In this document: piece after piece, positions 35,901 to 47,510 of the stretch | Layout: the number at the start of each line of letters is the position of its first letter | How positions within the stretch are numbered: the stretch's first letter is position 1 | Source of the DNA: Mansonella perstans | Lineage: Eukaryota > Nematoda > Chromadorea > Rhabditida > Onchocercidae | Direction of reading: 5' to 3' | NCBI GenBank assembly: GCA_037074765.1 | Contig: JBAMDO010000047.1 | Location: 186,001-250,000, forward strand | Length of the DNA: 64,000 bases | Made by a program: the position numbers and the translations under genes | The notes under the pieces: model-generated | Database searches by the model: none | What the model was told of the DNA's origin: nothing | Seen by the model: only the letters and a program-made list of their open reading frames with translations

Positions 35901-38900
35901 ACACTGCGAGTGCTGTTGATTTATGTCATAACGAGAGATTCTTTTATCCAATACGGCTATTTGTTGGTCATCGGCTATCGGTTTTTCTCCGCCTCTTATT
36001 CCATCAAGAGAGCATATCATTTGTATGTATGCAAGAATGGGAAGCTGCTAAACAAAAACTTTCGAGAATATTGTTTTAAGACAATTATTGATAAATTTCT
36101 TTTCAGGAGGATTCTTCTAGCACAAGCAATGTTCCGCATAGCAACATTGAAGGTACTTACAGCAAGAATATCAATTATAGTAACGGAACTAACGACTATA
36201 ATGACCATAATGATCATGATCATGACGAAACAAATGGTTACCATGGTAAGTATAGGTCTACTACCGGCTATCAGAGTGGAACTGACCACAGTGAAACGAT
36301 TGCAGATGATAATTCGCCAAGTTCTTCAGAGCATGTCAATCGTGGCGAAGCAGAATTGGGTATGTTATTGGAAAAATTCATGTAGATCTGCTATTCAATT
36401 TTCCTCAATGGCATTAGAGAAATGGAATGTAGAGAGAACTGTTCAATTTTTAACGAGTTATTATTATTGCTGAGTATGCTTTGACGATCTGGTTTTTTTT
36501 CTCGGTAATTCTCAACTTTCGCTCAAAAAAAATTTCATAAAAAGAACGAAAATTGTAAAAACAGAATGAAATGATTCAACTTTTTGTAGAAACAGAATCA
36601 AATGATTCAACTGTTCAAGATTTTGATGAAGAAGAGCAACCACTGGGGGGACGCATCGATCATATTCGTCCTCGGTATGCTCAAATTTTAATCAGTCATA
36701 AATAAGTGATAATAAATTTTTGAGCGAACATATAATATTCAAAGGATTTGAATATAAATTTTTAATTTTAAATTGATGCTTTTTTACTGAGAACTAGAAT
36801 GACTTCAGTTATCTTCCACAAAATGTCAACTGGTGGATACTGGCAAATGATCAATTGAAAGGAACTATTTTTGAAAGTTTTCGACTAAGTGAAGTACTCC
36901 ATGTAAGTTGTTTACAATTATTCTCTCCTTATTTTCATTCACATAGTTTAAAAAAAAAATAGCTCAAATATGCTATCAAATTTCGATGTAATTATTTCAG
37001 AAATTCCCACGACAACCGTACAAGATAGGTGATAAATTTTTTATAACAGAAGAACAACTTAAACGAGTGCAGGAGGTCAGGCAACAATTATCTATTGGTT
37101 TGGCAGAACTTCAGAACGCACTTTATAAGTAAGATATAATTGCATATTTTGAAATTTGCCAAATTTTTGATCTGTCATAATGTTATGTATATCCTATTTA
37201 TGATTTTTAAAAACTTCTTATATCTAAAATACGTGTATCTTAAAAGTCGAATTCAGAAGTCATATGATAAGTCTTGTTTTTGCTCCTTTATAAATTATTG
37301 AGTGTATTTGTTTGATCAGTCCCATTGGTAGAGTGCAGCGATGATCATTGGAAGTCGCATCACGGCAGCGATATTTATCAGTAATGATTCTTCTTTGACT
37401 AATTAGTATTTTGTCTGCATTTTTCTCTATCTTATTGTGTATACTATAAGATATCGAAACTATTATTTAGCTTGGATCTGAACACGCTACCGATAGAACA
37501 GGTTGATTTGATTGCAAATATTGCACCAACTTCGATGGATATATGCTATTTATTGGATTATGAAAATGCTAATCCTACCGCTATAATCGGGGAGAATGAA
37601 CAATTCCTATTAAAGGTTAGAGTTTACTGGAGAAAATTAATTATAGAGAAAATGAAATAGTATCTGTATTCTAATTTTAGCTGCTAACTGAAGTCTCAGC
37701 TAGTTTGAGACTGGAGCTTGCTATTAAGCAAGTAGTATCTTATAAGACATTGTCTGATTTTAATCATTTCTGTGCTGTTGGTACACAAGTATGCTATCGG
37801 TCAAGGTTGATAGAATGGAAATTATAATTAAAACTTTTCGCTGGAAATATGTTACCAGTCTGAACAAGTCATTTGTAAAATTTAGCTTGCAAAGATTGAT
37901 CGGATAGAAGAGAAGCTGCATGCGATGTCATTTATGGGGCATATTAAAGGTCGTGTCACTGAAATCCTAAAAGTTAGTCCTTTTGAGACTTATGCAAACT
38001 CAAAAATATTTAATTAAATGTCACTATCCATGTTAAATGTGTTCTGAAAAGAAATTGTAACCAGTTGAAAAAAAAATCATAAATTGGAAATTTTTCCATT
38101 TTATAATCCTTCCGGTGATTTTCCTATAGGACTTTAATAATGATGGAACAACAAATTCATCTATTTCTTTCATTGATTCGCTCATTTTAGAGTTTCGAAG
38201 ATCTCACCAGTATTGTGAAAGTTCTGAAAAAAAATCGTGGATTTCGTGCTTTGCTACGTGTTGTCCTTGTCTTCATGAATTTCATCATTGGAGATTTTAC
38301 AGCTAAAACAATTCGAGGCTTCAAGGCATCAGATCTCACAAAAGTGAATATTACCGATATTTTAATATCGTTTATTTTAATTTTTAATGTTCTATATTTC
38401 AGTAAATCTTCTATTGTTAAAATAAATTTTTCAGTTGATGTCCGTAATGTTCCGCTTTAATACCAAATAATAAATTTATGTTCTATTTTGCAGATTTGTG
38501 CCACGGAACTGTGTAACTCACCAAAAACAACATTACTCAATATTGTCGCATCGTCTACCATTTCGGAATTTCCTGAAGTTTGCGTTTTTCGTGATACTCT
38601 TCCAGCGCTGGAGAGAGCTTCACGAGGTTACTCACTTATTTTCATTTATCACTAATTGATTATATTTATTGCATTTATACGCAACGTTTCTGCTGCACTG
38701 CATATCAGTTTAAGTACATAAGGATATGACATCCTCGCTAATTAATTAATTAACTGGTCCAGATCACTATGCAAATGAAAGTAATGAAAGTGTCACAGAT
38801 TTCTTTTTAAAAGCTAATATTATTTCAACCTAAAAATCATTTTTGGTTTTGTGATCAGTGAATTTCCAAGAGCTTTCTGCAACAGCACGACGTCTCGAAC

Positions 38901-39312
38901 GAGATTATTTACGATTTGACCTCGAAGCGAGTCGTTTGGATAATAATAGACAGATGGTTGAATACAGAGAAATGATCAGAAATAAAGTAATGGAAGTGAT
39001 GGGTAGCTATCGTGAGTGCAAGGTTCTTTTTCTCATTTTTTTTTTTTTTTAGTATGGAATGCTAATGAAAAATATATGCATTCAAACATGTATAAATCTC
39101 ATTCTAAGAAAGTAGCTAAATTAAGCGTGAGTGTGGTATTGCAGAATGATCTCTGCAAAACGATGCGTTTCTTTGGCGAATTAGTAGACGATGATATTGG
39201 TCCCGAGATTCCTGAAACGTTTTTCGCAAGTATCGCTACTTTTTATCGTCAGCTTCAACGGGCTTGGATTGATGTGCATTTGCACGGGATTCCAATGACC
39301 AGAGCTATTTGA
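32936..39312 (+). CDS. fozi-1: FOZI-1-like nuclear formin: two C2H2 zinc fingers plus FH2 domain
   Basis: Seventeen hand-spliced exons, all GT-AG with matching phases: 32936-33409, 34078-34263, 34863-35075, 35225-35346, 35438-35495, 35897-36022 (uncertain cassette), 36107-36359, 36590-36674, 36809-36902, 37001-37128, 37471-37615, 37681-37788, 37886-37972, 38191-38343, 38494-38626, 38859-39022, 39145-39312. The product is 898 aa, or 856 without the cassette. Order: Gln/Ala/Thr-rich N-terminus ending in a basic SSKEKKR; C2H2 fingers at 167-186 and 195-217; AT-hook-like RGRGRP at 246-251; Ser- and Asp/His-rich linker; divergent FH2 from about 507 to the end (NWWILAND, GTIF, and VFMNFIIG in place of GNxMN). 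No proline-rich FH1 is seen. In C. elegans FOZI-1 is a nuclear regulator of ASE neuron asymmetry and mesoderm fate, so a transcriptional role is likely here. Confidence 0.93.
34356..34476. repeat. Diverged direct repeat in fozi-1 intron 2
   Basis: CATATAAGATATC...TCTTTTGCTTCAACCATATCTATGG-like text recurs about 75 nt later as CATATAAAATATC...TCTTTTGCTTTAACTATATCTATTG. Intronic, no known role. Confidence 0.75.
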
Positions 39313-39592
39313 GCGAATTTATCACAGCTATTTGATTTCGCTTTATCGAGAATTCCATTAATAATACATATTATTGCATGACAAATGTAATATTTGTGGC
39401 TCTTAAGTTTATTCATTTAAGCATTAAAGATAAATTATTTCCATTTTACACAACTATAATTTGTTCTATAACAATCATGGTATATATTTTCATTTGATTA
39501 GTTCGATTCCATTTTAGGAAAAATAGATTGGAGTAATGGAGCCACACTGCATGCCAAAATTAATCGCTTACGATTCTTTATTTTCACATTTT

Positions 39593-39598
39593 AATAAA
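39593..39598 (+). terminator. Candidate poly(A) signal of fozi-1
   Basis: AATAAA lies about 280 nt downstream of the TGA stop; no earlier perfect signal was seen. Assignment by position only. Confidence 0.4.
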
Positions 39599-39599
39599 T

Positions 39600-40462
39600 C
39601 TTTATTCCTTTATTTCCATATTTTTAGTTTCCGGAAATTCATTCTTATCATACCTGAAATGAAATGTAATCCTGCCAATTCCGCATTATTAAGTTTATAG
39701 AATAGATTTTTTGAAGGCAATCGTTTTATCTACTTCCTACATTGTTATTATTATATTCCAATATACATATTTTAATGCCGAACTTATTTACGTTACCTCA
39801 AAGAACAGCAATGAAAAGAATTAACTTACAGTCATTTACAATGGAATGTTATACAAATTGATCGTCTCATTAATTATGCTATCACTAATTATTCTATCAC
39901 AATCAGAACTTGCACTTTATTAAAATTTTTTTTATTTGTTGAAAGAGTAAATTAATTTAATAAAAAAAAAAAAAAAAAAAAAAAAAAGCTGTATTAGTGC
40001 AAGATCTGGACTGTTGTTATGTTAGAAATGTTTTCAAATTTTAATTACCAGTCATCATATTGCGCCACCATGTTTTTGATAAATCAATTTGTTTTCTTAT
40101 TTTCATCTTTTTATAGACTTTTCACATACACAAAATGCATACTTTTTTTCAAAGTATCTTTGAACTATTGATTTTGTAAATCAAAAAAAAAAAGAATTAT
40201 GGTAAATTTATCAAATTAATTGAACATCGACGAATCCATCAGTCAATTAAAAGATCATCATCAACATTCAAAAATCAGGAGCATTAGCAGTTATTTTCAA
40301 ATCACTCATTCATACACGATATAGTTAGAGGAGTAGCTTCAAATAAAAAATATGTAGATTTCGATATGGAAAAAGTTTGGAGTTTGAGAAAATTAGTATA
40401 TATTTGGTAGTAAAAATAGAAATGCTCATTTAAAAATTGATCCAATCTCTTTTGCGTCTTAG
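39600..40462. other. Spacer after fozi-1
   Basis: AT-rich, with a poly-A run of about 26 at 39962-39987. No gene seen. Confidence 0.6.
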
Positions 40463-41040
40463 GTCAATCAAAACATCCAAAATGATCCAACGGATGGCTC
40501 TTGTCAAAAGAGCATCGTAATGAACAATGAAAATCATGAAGATCGGCGTACAGGTTTGAACAATCGGTCAACATAACTGCATTGTCAAATATTATAAACA
40601 TGTATGCAGTATACAGAAGCAATATCGTTCTATTGTGTGTTAAGTGGGAAAATACCTGATTCATCATTTTTTCAACAAGATGTACCTATTATTGCTGTAG
40701 ATGGCAGAACAAATAAAATAGGCTTTTATCAATTGGTGTACAACCTGATCTTGTAACGGGAGATTTGGATAGCGTAAATCCGAGTTTACGTGCTAGTTTG
40801 AATACAATATGCCTGCCTGGTCAAGATTACTGCGATTTTTCCAAGGCAATAGCCCGCTTAAAAATAATGAAGTTACTGACATTGATAATAACGGGTATTA
40901 CCGGAGGAGCAATTGAGTACATACTACAGAAAGCTAAATTTTGGTACGTTGAATATGCTGAATATTAATTCTTCTCAACTATCACTGTATTTAGCAAATC
41001 ACTTTAGCTTCCAATACTTATGGAGGCCAAGTGATAAACA
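40463..41040 (+). pseudogene. Frameshifted remnant of thiamine pyrophosphokinase
   Basis: Several short frames together read as thiamine pyrophosphokinase, which makes thiamine diphosphate from thiamine and ATP. They are VLSGKIPDSSFF, VPIIAVDGRTN, then GVQPDLVTGDLDSVNPSLRA and LPGQDYCDFSKAIARL (family motifs GD-DS and D-D-TDF). Next come an altered GITGGAIEYI where GG-GR-D is expected, and LASNTYGGQVINI resembling the C-terminus. The frame shifts near GTGTGTTAAG (about 40643), again at a 5-bp AAAAT insertion (40713-40719), and again before 41004. The central ORF is 40765-40968. An open segment at 40463-40553 with TCTTAG acceptor and GTTTGA donor may be an upstream exon, with a 59-nt intron after it. 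A retained intron would make this an unprocessed, decayed gene copy. A working copy elsewhere cannot be excluded. Confidence 0.62.
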
Positions 41041-41631
41041 TAGCATTATTTCGACTTCTTTATAAATTATTGCAGGTGCAAAAAAGTTATGCAGTGTTGA
41101 AATGTTCTCGAACGCTTCAAAAAAAATTTGAAATATAAATAAAAATGCTTACTTAGTTTCCAATATTACTTTCTCAAATAACATTTGAGTCTGATGATCT
41201 TTTTAAACTTATAACATTTTACTTATTATGTTTATGATGATGTGCATTGATGAGAATAAGTCAAGTTAAATGATATTTACAATGGTTATCGAGATATAGA
41301 TGGGAGTAAAATTCAAATGATTGAATTTTCACTGATCTCTTAAAACCATTTGTTACTCGAAGAAACAACATTATAAAATCCTGAACACATAATATGACTG
41401 AAAAATGTTTCAATAACGACGATTTCAATCAGCTCAAAGAATATGCCTAAAAATCGTTTAATTGATTTCAACTGTCTTGATTAATGTGTGTTGAGACGTT
41501 TACTAACTCACAGAAAGTTCAACTGAGAAATCGCTTCTAAGGCATTTCAGATATGCATGTTAAGCTAGTTAGTCTCTCACCTTTTCCACTTGCGAACCTT
41601 CAAACCGATCACACATGTCGGACGATAATGA

Positions 41632-41856
41632 ATGAAAAATTATTACTTTGTTCACAGAAAACAAAACTCAGAATTACGGCCGAAAAACTACGTAAAAAAT
41701 CCTGAAAAGCCTAAAAAAGGTTATGTATTAAACAGGTTACTTTTTCCTACTTCTTTTTCTTCTAATTTTCTTTTTTTTAAAAAATTTGAATTGTTACAAT
41801 TTGTGAATTGTACGACAAAAAGAATTTTTAGGCATATATTCTATAAAAATTTATGA
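41632..41856 (+). CDS. Coding-like island, unassigned
   Basis: The best segment is 41659-41736, preceded by TTTGTTCACAG and followed by an AACAG then GTTACT donor. It reads KQNSELRPKNYVKNPEKP and KKGYVLNR, a lysine/proline-rich, protein-like composition. The ORF beyond the donor turns into AT-rich background. It may be an isolated exon or a decayed gene piece; family unknown. Confidence 0.22.
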   Translation: MKNYYFVHRKQNSELRPKNYVKNPEKPKKGYVLNRLLFPTSFSSNFLFFKKFELLQFVNCTTKRIFRHIFYKNL

Positions 41857-42006
41857 GAAAATGTTGTAAAGAAAAAATTGCAATTTGCAGTTTTTGATGT
41901 ATATTACAACAAAAACTGATTAATAAAAAAATTATAAATTATTTTCCAATAATTACAAATCAATAAGGAAAACTTGCAGATAATTGAATTAAAGGTCGAG
42001 TAAATG

Positions 42007-42394
42007 TTATAACATCTCTTTTCCATCTTCATTGACCCATTTGTCCTCATCTGACAAAAAATATTTAGCATTTGACAAATTGAGATCATCCTCATTATCT
42101 CAATCGACTCATATGATCACATAAATTGCCGAATTATTAATTAAATAATAATTAGGAATAAAAAGTTCCAAATAAATCTTGCAAAGTAATTAGTTGTTTT
42201 ATGATTTTTTGAATTTCTTGCTCGATGTGTTTTGTATAATGTTCAATTAAATTATATACCGAGATTTTCCCAACAAATTGAATGGACTTTGATTGAGGTT
42301 TGAAAAAAATGAACGAACTGACATATATATGTGTATATGCACGAGGTGAAATAAAAGTAATTGCTTTTCCTGAATTTCTATATATTCGGGTCAC
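42007..42394 (-). pseudogene. Two coding-like islands in different frames, possible decayed gene
   Basis: On the minus strand an ORF (42394-42152) contains SIQFVGKISVYNLIEHYTKH and ends QDLFGTFYS. A separate frame (42099-42007) reads DNEDDLNLSNAKYFLSDE and ends GKEML before TAA. The acidic/charged pattern looks like real protein, but stops separate the parts and no good acceptor joins them. Gene identity unknown; chance is possible. Confidence 0.2.
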
Positions 42395-42399
42395 CTTTC

Positions 42400-45300
42400 A
42401 TCTTTAAGCTTTTAGTTTTTTTTTGCCAAAAACAGAGAGTAGTAATTGTTGCCATTCTAAAATGATAATTTCTAAATTATTTCAATGTATGTAAATTATT
42501 TTAATATTATTGTATATTTTTTTAATTGGATCATTTTTCTTCTCTCACAGTGATATTCAAATTAATTATTATTTTTTCTCTATTTTATGTTACGCATGTC
42601 AATTTGTTTGTCGATATATCAAAGTGTCTTCAAGTTAATCACTTGTACATAAATTTGTAATTGCTTATTATTTTCTGAAATAAAGATATTTTCTGAACGG
42701 AATTGAATGAAACTAACTGGATCAAGAATAAAAAAAAAAATTGTTAAACTTTAATTGATAAATTTCAATCAGATCAGATGAAATCGAATCATTTATGGAC
42801 ATTATATGCGATATTGTGAAAAAAATATATTAATTAGAATATCAATCCATACAAACTAGCTCATAAATAAATGATTTGTAGAGCGCTAATTAAATTTCTC
42901 AGATGTATTTGTGCACAATGCTTCTAGCCTAGTATGCTGGACTATTTAGGGAAAAAAATGAAGTCTTTCAATGTGATTGCCCTAGTCGATAAGTAAGTAA
43001 AGGAGAGGCCTAGTGGATGTAGTTGTTTTTTCGAATTATTCTAATGATAAAACATTCTCACTCTTTTCTGCTTTTACAAAATGTGTGTTATTTGTTGTAT
43101 ATTCTTAGCTCGACAATTATCCTAATCAAAACATCAAATTTATCTCATTGATGAATTTGTTAATAAGTATATTTTAATTACTAAAAAGTTTTTACTTATT
43201 CATTCAATTTGTTTTTTTTAATAATTTTTTCAAATTTTGATCTGGTTTGACTGGCCTATTTGTCCAAACTGGTAAAGAATTTGGAAGTTTAAATGAAAAG
43301 TCCGAATAAATAATTATAAATTAGAATGTCCCAGTTGAAATGAGTATAATGCAAGTGCAGTGCAATGAGCATAACACAAATGATGTTTTTCTAACCGAAC
43401 TGAAGTACGAAGTACGTTGAACATTTATTGCTATTTCATATAAAAGGCCATGTCTGAGCATTTTAAGCTAATTCTCGGAATAATACATATACCTGCGACT
43501 TCTACTTTCACCATCAAATTTAGGAGCAGAATGACAAACAGCCTAGAAAACAAATTGTTAAATAGTTTCCTCTTCCGCTATTATAACTTTTATTCTGGCC
43601 TGGTATACAGAAACCAGGCCCTTAGCATTCAAAAAAATGATGATGCTACTAGATCAATATCAACGCATCTATAATTCTGATCTTTTTCCCTCTTTCATAT
43701 TTTTTGCTTCATTACCGTTTCATTTAAATTTACCATTCATTACGATTTTTTTATTGCTAATCATTTGATGGTTTGATGGTTTTATTTTATTTTTAGTCCG
43801 TTTATTTAACTCATTTACTTAACATTACTGTATACTCAGTTTATTTCAGTCATACTGCTATAATTAATGACTGAAGTGCAATCGTAACAAGTAGGCTAAT
43901 CATGCAAAATGAGCAGTTCATTTATTTTCAAATTCCCGACAGAATTTTGAGTTTTATTTCTTAAAATTTTCAAATTGGGCTGTTAAGTATTTTAGTCTTT
44001 TTCCTACAATTTTAAGCAGGAAATTAATTTTAGGGCATCTATTGAACTTTCCAATTTTTAAAGCCCTTTTCTCTTCTCTGGTTGATTCAAACATTATTGA
44101 TGAAGAAAAAATTCGAACATTTAAAAGTACTGGCCAAACTTATGAAATTAGACATAACCTGAAAAGAAATGAGTGATGTCAAGGGTGATGTCACTTTTAA
44201 GAGGCATGAGAAGTGGAGAAAGGATTTCTATGCAAAAACCAATATTTGAGTGCCTCCTTTTTTCTCTAGTCCACTCTAATGCTTTGAAAATAGGTGAAGC
44301 CTAGTCTTTGTTTCGTCCTAATTTATTCTTGCTAATAGAAGCCAAGTGCTAAATTGTGCATAACTAAACTTACTTTCAGTGTTTGCTAATATGACTATTT
44401 CAATTTCAGCACTTATTACTACGGCCTTTGATCCTCACTACTGTTTAGATGAGAATGAAACCACTGAACTATTAGCAACTACCATTTCCTCTTTTACATT
44501 TTTTCGAGATTGAATTTTGTTATTTTATTTTATTTTTTTTTTTTGTTTTTGCTATGTCAACCATAATTGCATATCAATTTCACAATATTATCTGAAATGA
44601 AAAAAGAAGCCATATTAAAGAATATTATGACCTAACTCTTATCAGTGATAGCACTTTGATCAGTTTTCACTGATTAACAATCAATTATTTTGGGAAATTG
44701 TTTTTGTTTGAAAATATTTCAACATTAATATCGAAATTCCTTAAATTGCCCCACCCAATTATTCACCAAAAAAATTGTTATTCTGTACTTGTTAAGCCAT
44801 TAGAATACGAATTCATCAAATGGCAATATTTCTCATTTTAATCAATAACTTGCCAGCAATCTGTCTAGGTCCTCATAACTTTGGCAGAACTTTTAATTAG
44901 TTGTGAAATAATGATCACAAATAGTCTATACATGAAACTCGTAAAAGAAATCAAATTTGTTGTTGAAAATTTTTAAAGTTTTTCAAAGTCGATGCTTTTA
45001 CGCATGATTTTTTTTCATCCATCACAGTGGTAATTTATTATTTCAACCATAAATGATCAATAAAGCGAAAAAATATATTTGTATGTGCCCATGGGGACGT
45101 GTGACATGATCAATAGATATATATGCAGATCTAATTGCTGGGAACATTTATTCCACGTATGCTATCGTATCCAACTCATATCAAAAAAAAATCCATTTAC
45201 TGAAAATTTAAGTTAATAATTTGATAATAGAAGAAAAATCAAATTACTTCTTATTTTTAATTCAATAATTAATGGATTCCATTCTTATTTTTCTCAATGC

Positions 45301-47270
45301 AATTACATAATAAAGAGTATAAAATAAAATAATTTATTAATTCATTTTCTTCAATACAATCTTTAATAAGAAAGAAGACAGAGGGAGAGAGAAAGAGATA
45401 AAGAGAGAGAGAGAGGGAAATAGTTGGATATATTTTTCATAGTAAATAAAGGCTATGATACGAAAAAAGCTTTAATGATATCTGATAATTTACTAAAAAA
45501 ATAGCATTGATATGAAAAATTGATTGTAATCTTTAAAAATTAATGAAAACAAAGTCTTTTCCTTTTCTCAATATTTTCTTTTTTTCTTCTGACAAACTGA
45601 GTTTTTATTCATTTTATTGCTTTCTTCCTTTCTCGTTAAAGCATTCATCCATCCAAGCAGGAATTGATGAAGTTTAAACGAAAGGAAATAAATGTTTATT
45701 TGGCCAAACTAACCTATCATTTAATCCTAGCTATAAGAATATTTTGCCTAAAAAATTTATTTGAAAAATTAATGTTTTAGAAATATTTCTAACAATTGGA
45801 ACAATACAGTACAGAATAGACCAAACAATTAATTAGACTACTTGTTCACAAAAACTTTCACCATACTTTTCATTTTTCAGATTTATTCTTTTTCAAATTT
45901 TTTTTAACGTATTTATTTCAATCATTAAAATATTTCTTGCTTTCTATTGTTTGGCGTTGTTGTTTGAATTGCAAAAAAAACTTCATTATCGGAGCCAAAC
46001 TCAAGAAATTTTTTGACAATTGTCAGAATCTATGTCACAAATTTGTGAAAACTCTGTGATAACTCTATGACAAGAGAGGAGTTTGTTCCAAAATTATATT
46101 GCAAATTATAAAATATTGCAAATGTTGAAATTTATATTAAAATTTTACTTTTCTCGACTTTCCATATAATCATCGCATTACTGCATGGATATGTTTCTAT
46201 AATTTTAACACAAAAAAAAATTTTCCAAACAATTATTCATTGCTAGCTATACAATATCACAACAAATAATTTCTGAGTCTGATTAAAATAGATCACTTAC
46301 ACTTGAAATTTCAAAAACAAAAAATAAGTAAATAAACTCTGCTTCACAGTTCTTCCTTTGACAATTCGAAATTGCCCTTTTTCCATTACAATTTCGTGTT
46401 GAAACACCACACATTTCTTTATGAATGATTCACTGTTATGAACATATCTGAAAGGTAATTTCATAAAAATTAACTAAATGGAAAATAACTTCATTAATGT
46501 GTGATTTAAAATGCTTCGAGTAAATGAAAAATACAATTTTTTCATCTCCGAAGAATAACAATTTGATTGTTATAACATTTATCTCTCTGTATGTGTAACA
46601 TACATTAGATTCCCGGATCTGATATTACACAGCTAACCGTCTAACTTATAATGTATCACCTTAAGTAAATTAATTACTTTTTAGTCATTATTTCTGCATG
46701 TCTAAATGTTCTTTAAAATGTTTACAATTTTTACGAAATTATCTATTCCCTAGCGTACCTGTTACATTTCATAGAGATATATGCTGACTTCTTTTGAACA
46801 GAAAAGGAAAAAACATTATACGCCCTTTGAAATTAAAGAGAGAGAACAATAGATACTACCTGCTAATTAGCTCTATTTTAGTTTTAATCCGAAAATTGAC
46901 GATTTAAATAGCGAAGCGAAATCTGCTTCAGAGATTATTAATGATGAATGTTTATCTATTCTGAAAATAAGTTTTATTTCGCAGACTGATATTTAATTTT
47001 TTTTGCAGTTTAGAATAGAAGGAAAACTTTGAGTAATGTATTTCTTGAAAAAAGAAAATATTCATGCATTTATTATATAATGTTCGAAATATTTTCTATC
47101 TGATCTTTATAGCTCCATTTAATAATTAATTCAATTATTTCTGCATTTATTCATTTCTCTTACCATCTTAATGCAATTGCAACTATTTCTTATTTTCTGA
47201 TTGTTAAAATATAAATTTGTTAATTGCTTCAAAACAATTAATTTCATCACAAAAATTTCTGGCTTTTCCA
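42400..47270. other. Spacer between the pseudogene region and tbc-8
   Basis: Largely empty, AT-rich. A GA-rich tract lies at 45374-45418. A 26-codon ORF at 44169-44249 (MSDVKGDVTFKRHEKWRKDF) reads protein-like but stands alone. The ORF at 43450-43674 is listed separately. Confidence 0.5.
43450..43674 (+). CDS. Unrecognised 74-codon ORF behind a TATAAAA box
   Basis: MSEHFKLILGIIHIPATSTF continues to DDATRSISTHL. TATAAAA lies a few bases before the ATG (about 43438). An 8-bp-arm hairpin (GGCCTGGT, 43597-43604, with its complement at 43613-43620) is embedded. No family recognised and no splice or poly(A) signals assigned; a TATA box this close to an ATG would leave almost no leader, so the pairing may be fortuitous. 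Confidence 0.25.
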   Translation: MSEHFKLILGIIHIPATSTFTIKFRSRMTNSLENKLLNSFLFRYYNFYSGLVYRNQALSIQKNDDATRSISTHL

Positions 47271-47434
47271 GGTTACAAAATGCCACAAGAGAGAACTGAA
47301 AACAATGCGATATTTAATTTTCATTTATTTTCGCTCAATTAATTATTTGTTGTCGTTTGTTGAAATATTTCACAACAGTGAATTACTTTTGAAAATTTTG
47401 TTTTTGCTACCCATAATTTTTCAGGCCTTTCATA

Positions 47435-47453
47435 TTCTGTTTTTCTTGTTTAG
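47435..47453 (+). other. Candidate trans-splice acceptor of tbc-8
   Basis: A pyrimidine-rich stretch ending TTTTTCTTGTTTAG (47453) lies 57 nt before the tbc-8 ATG. A second strong site, GGCTTTTCCAG, ends at 47271. Use of the nearer site would remove the upstream ATGs. Choice between them is inferred. Confidence 0.35.
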
Positions 47454-47510
47454 CTATAGAGAGAAAGATAGAAGTGAAAAGTTAAATTTTAAACAAATTT
47501 TATTTGCACA

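Noticed and set aside
36017..36289. Minus-strand ORF rich in Ile/Met/Val
   Set aside because: Antisense shadow of the Asp/His/Asn-rich fozi-1 exon 7.
35883..36473. 196-codon plus-strand ORF
   Set aside because: It crosses good splice sites in the wrong frame; the correct fozi-1 frame gives the phased linker exons.
37318..37360. CATTGGTAGAGTGCAGC resembling a tRNA D-arm
   Set aside because: Lies in a fozi-1 intron and no matching T-arm or acceptor stem follows.
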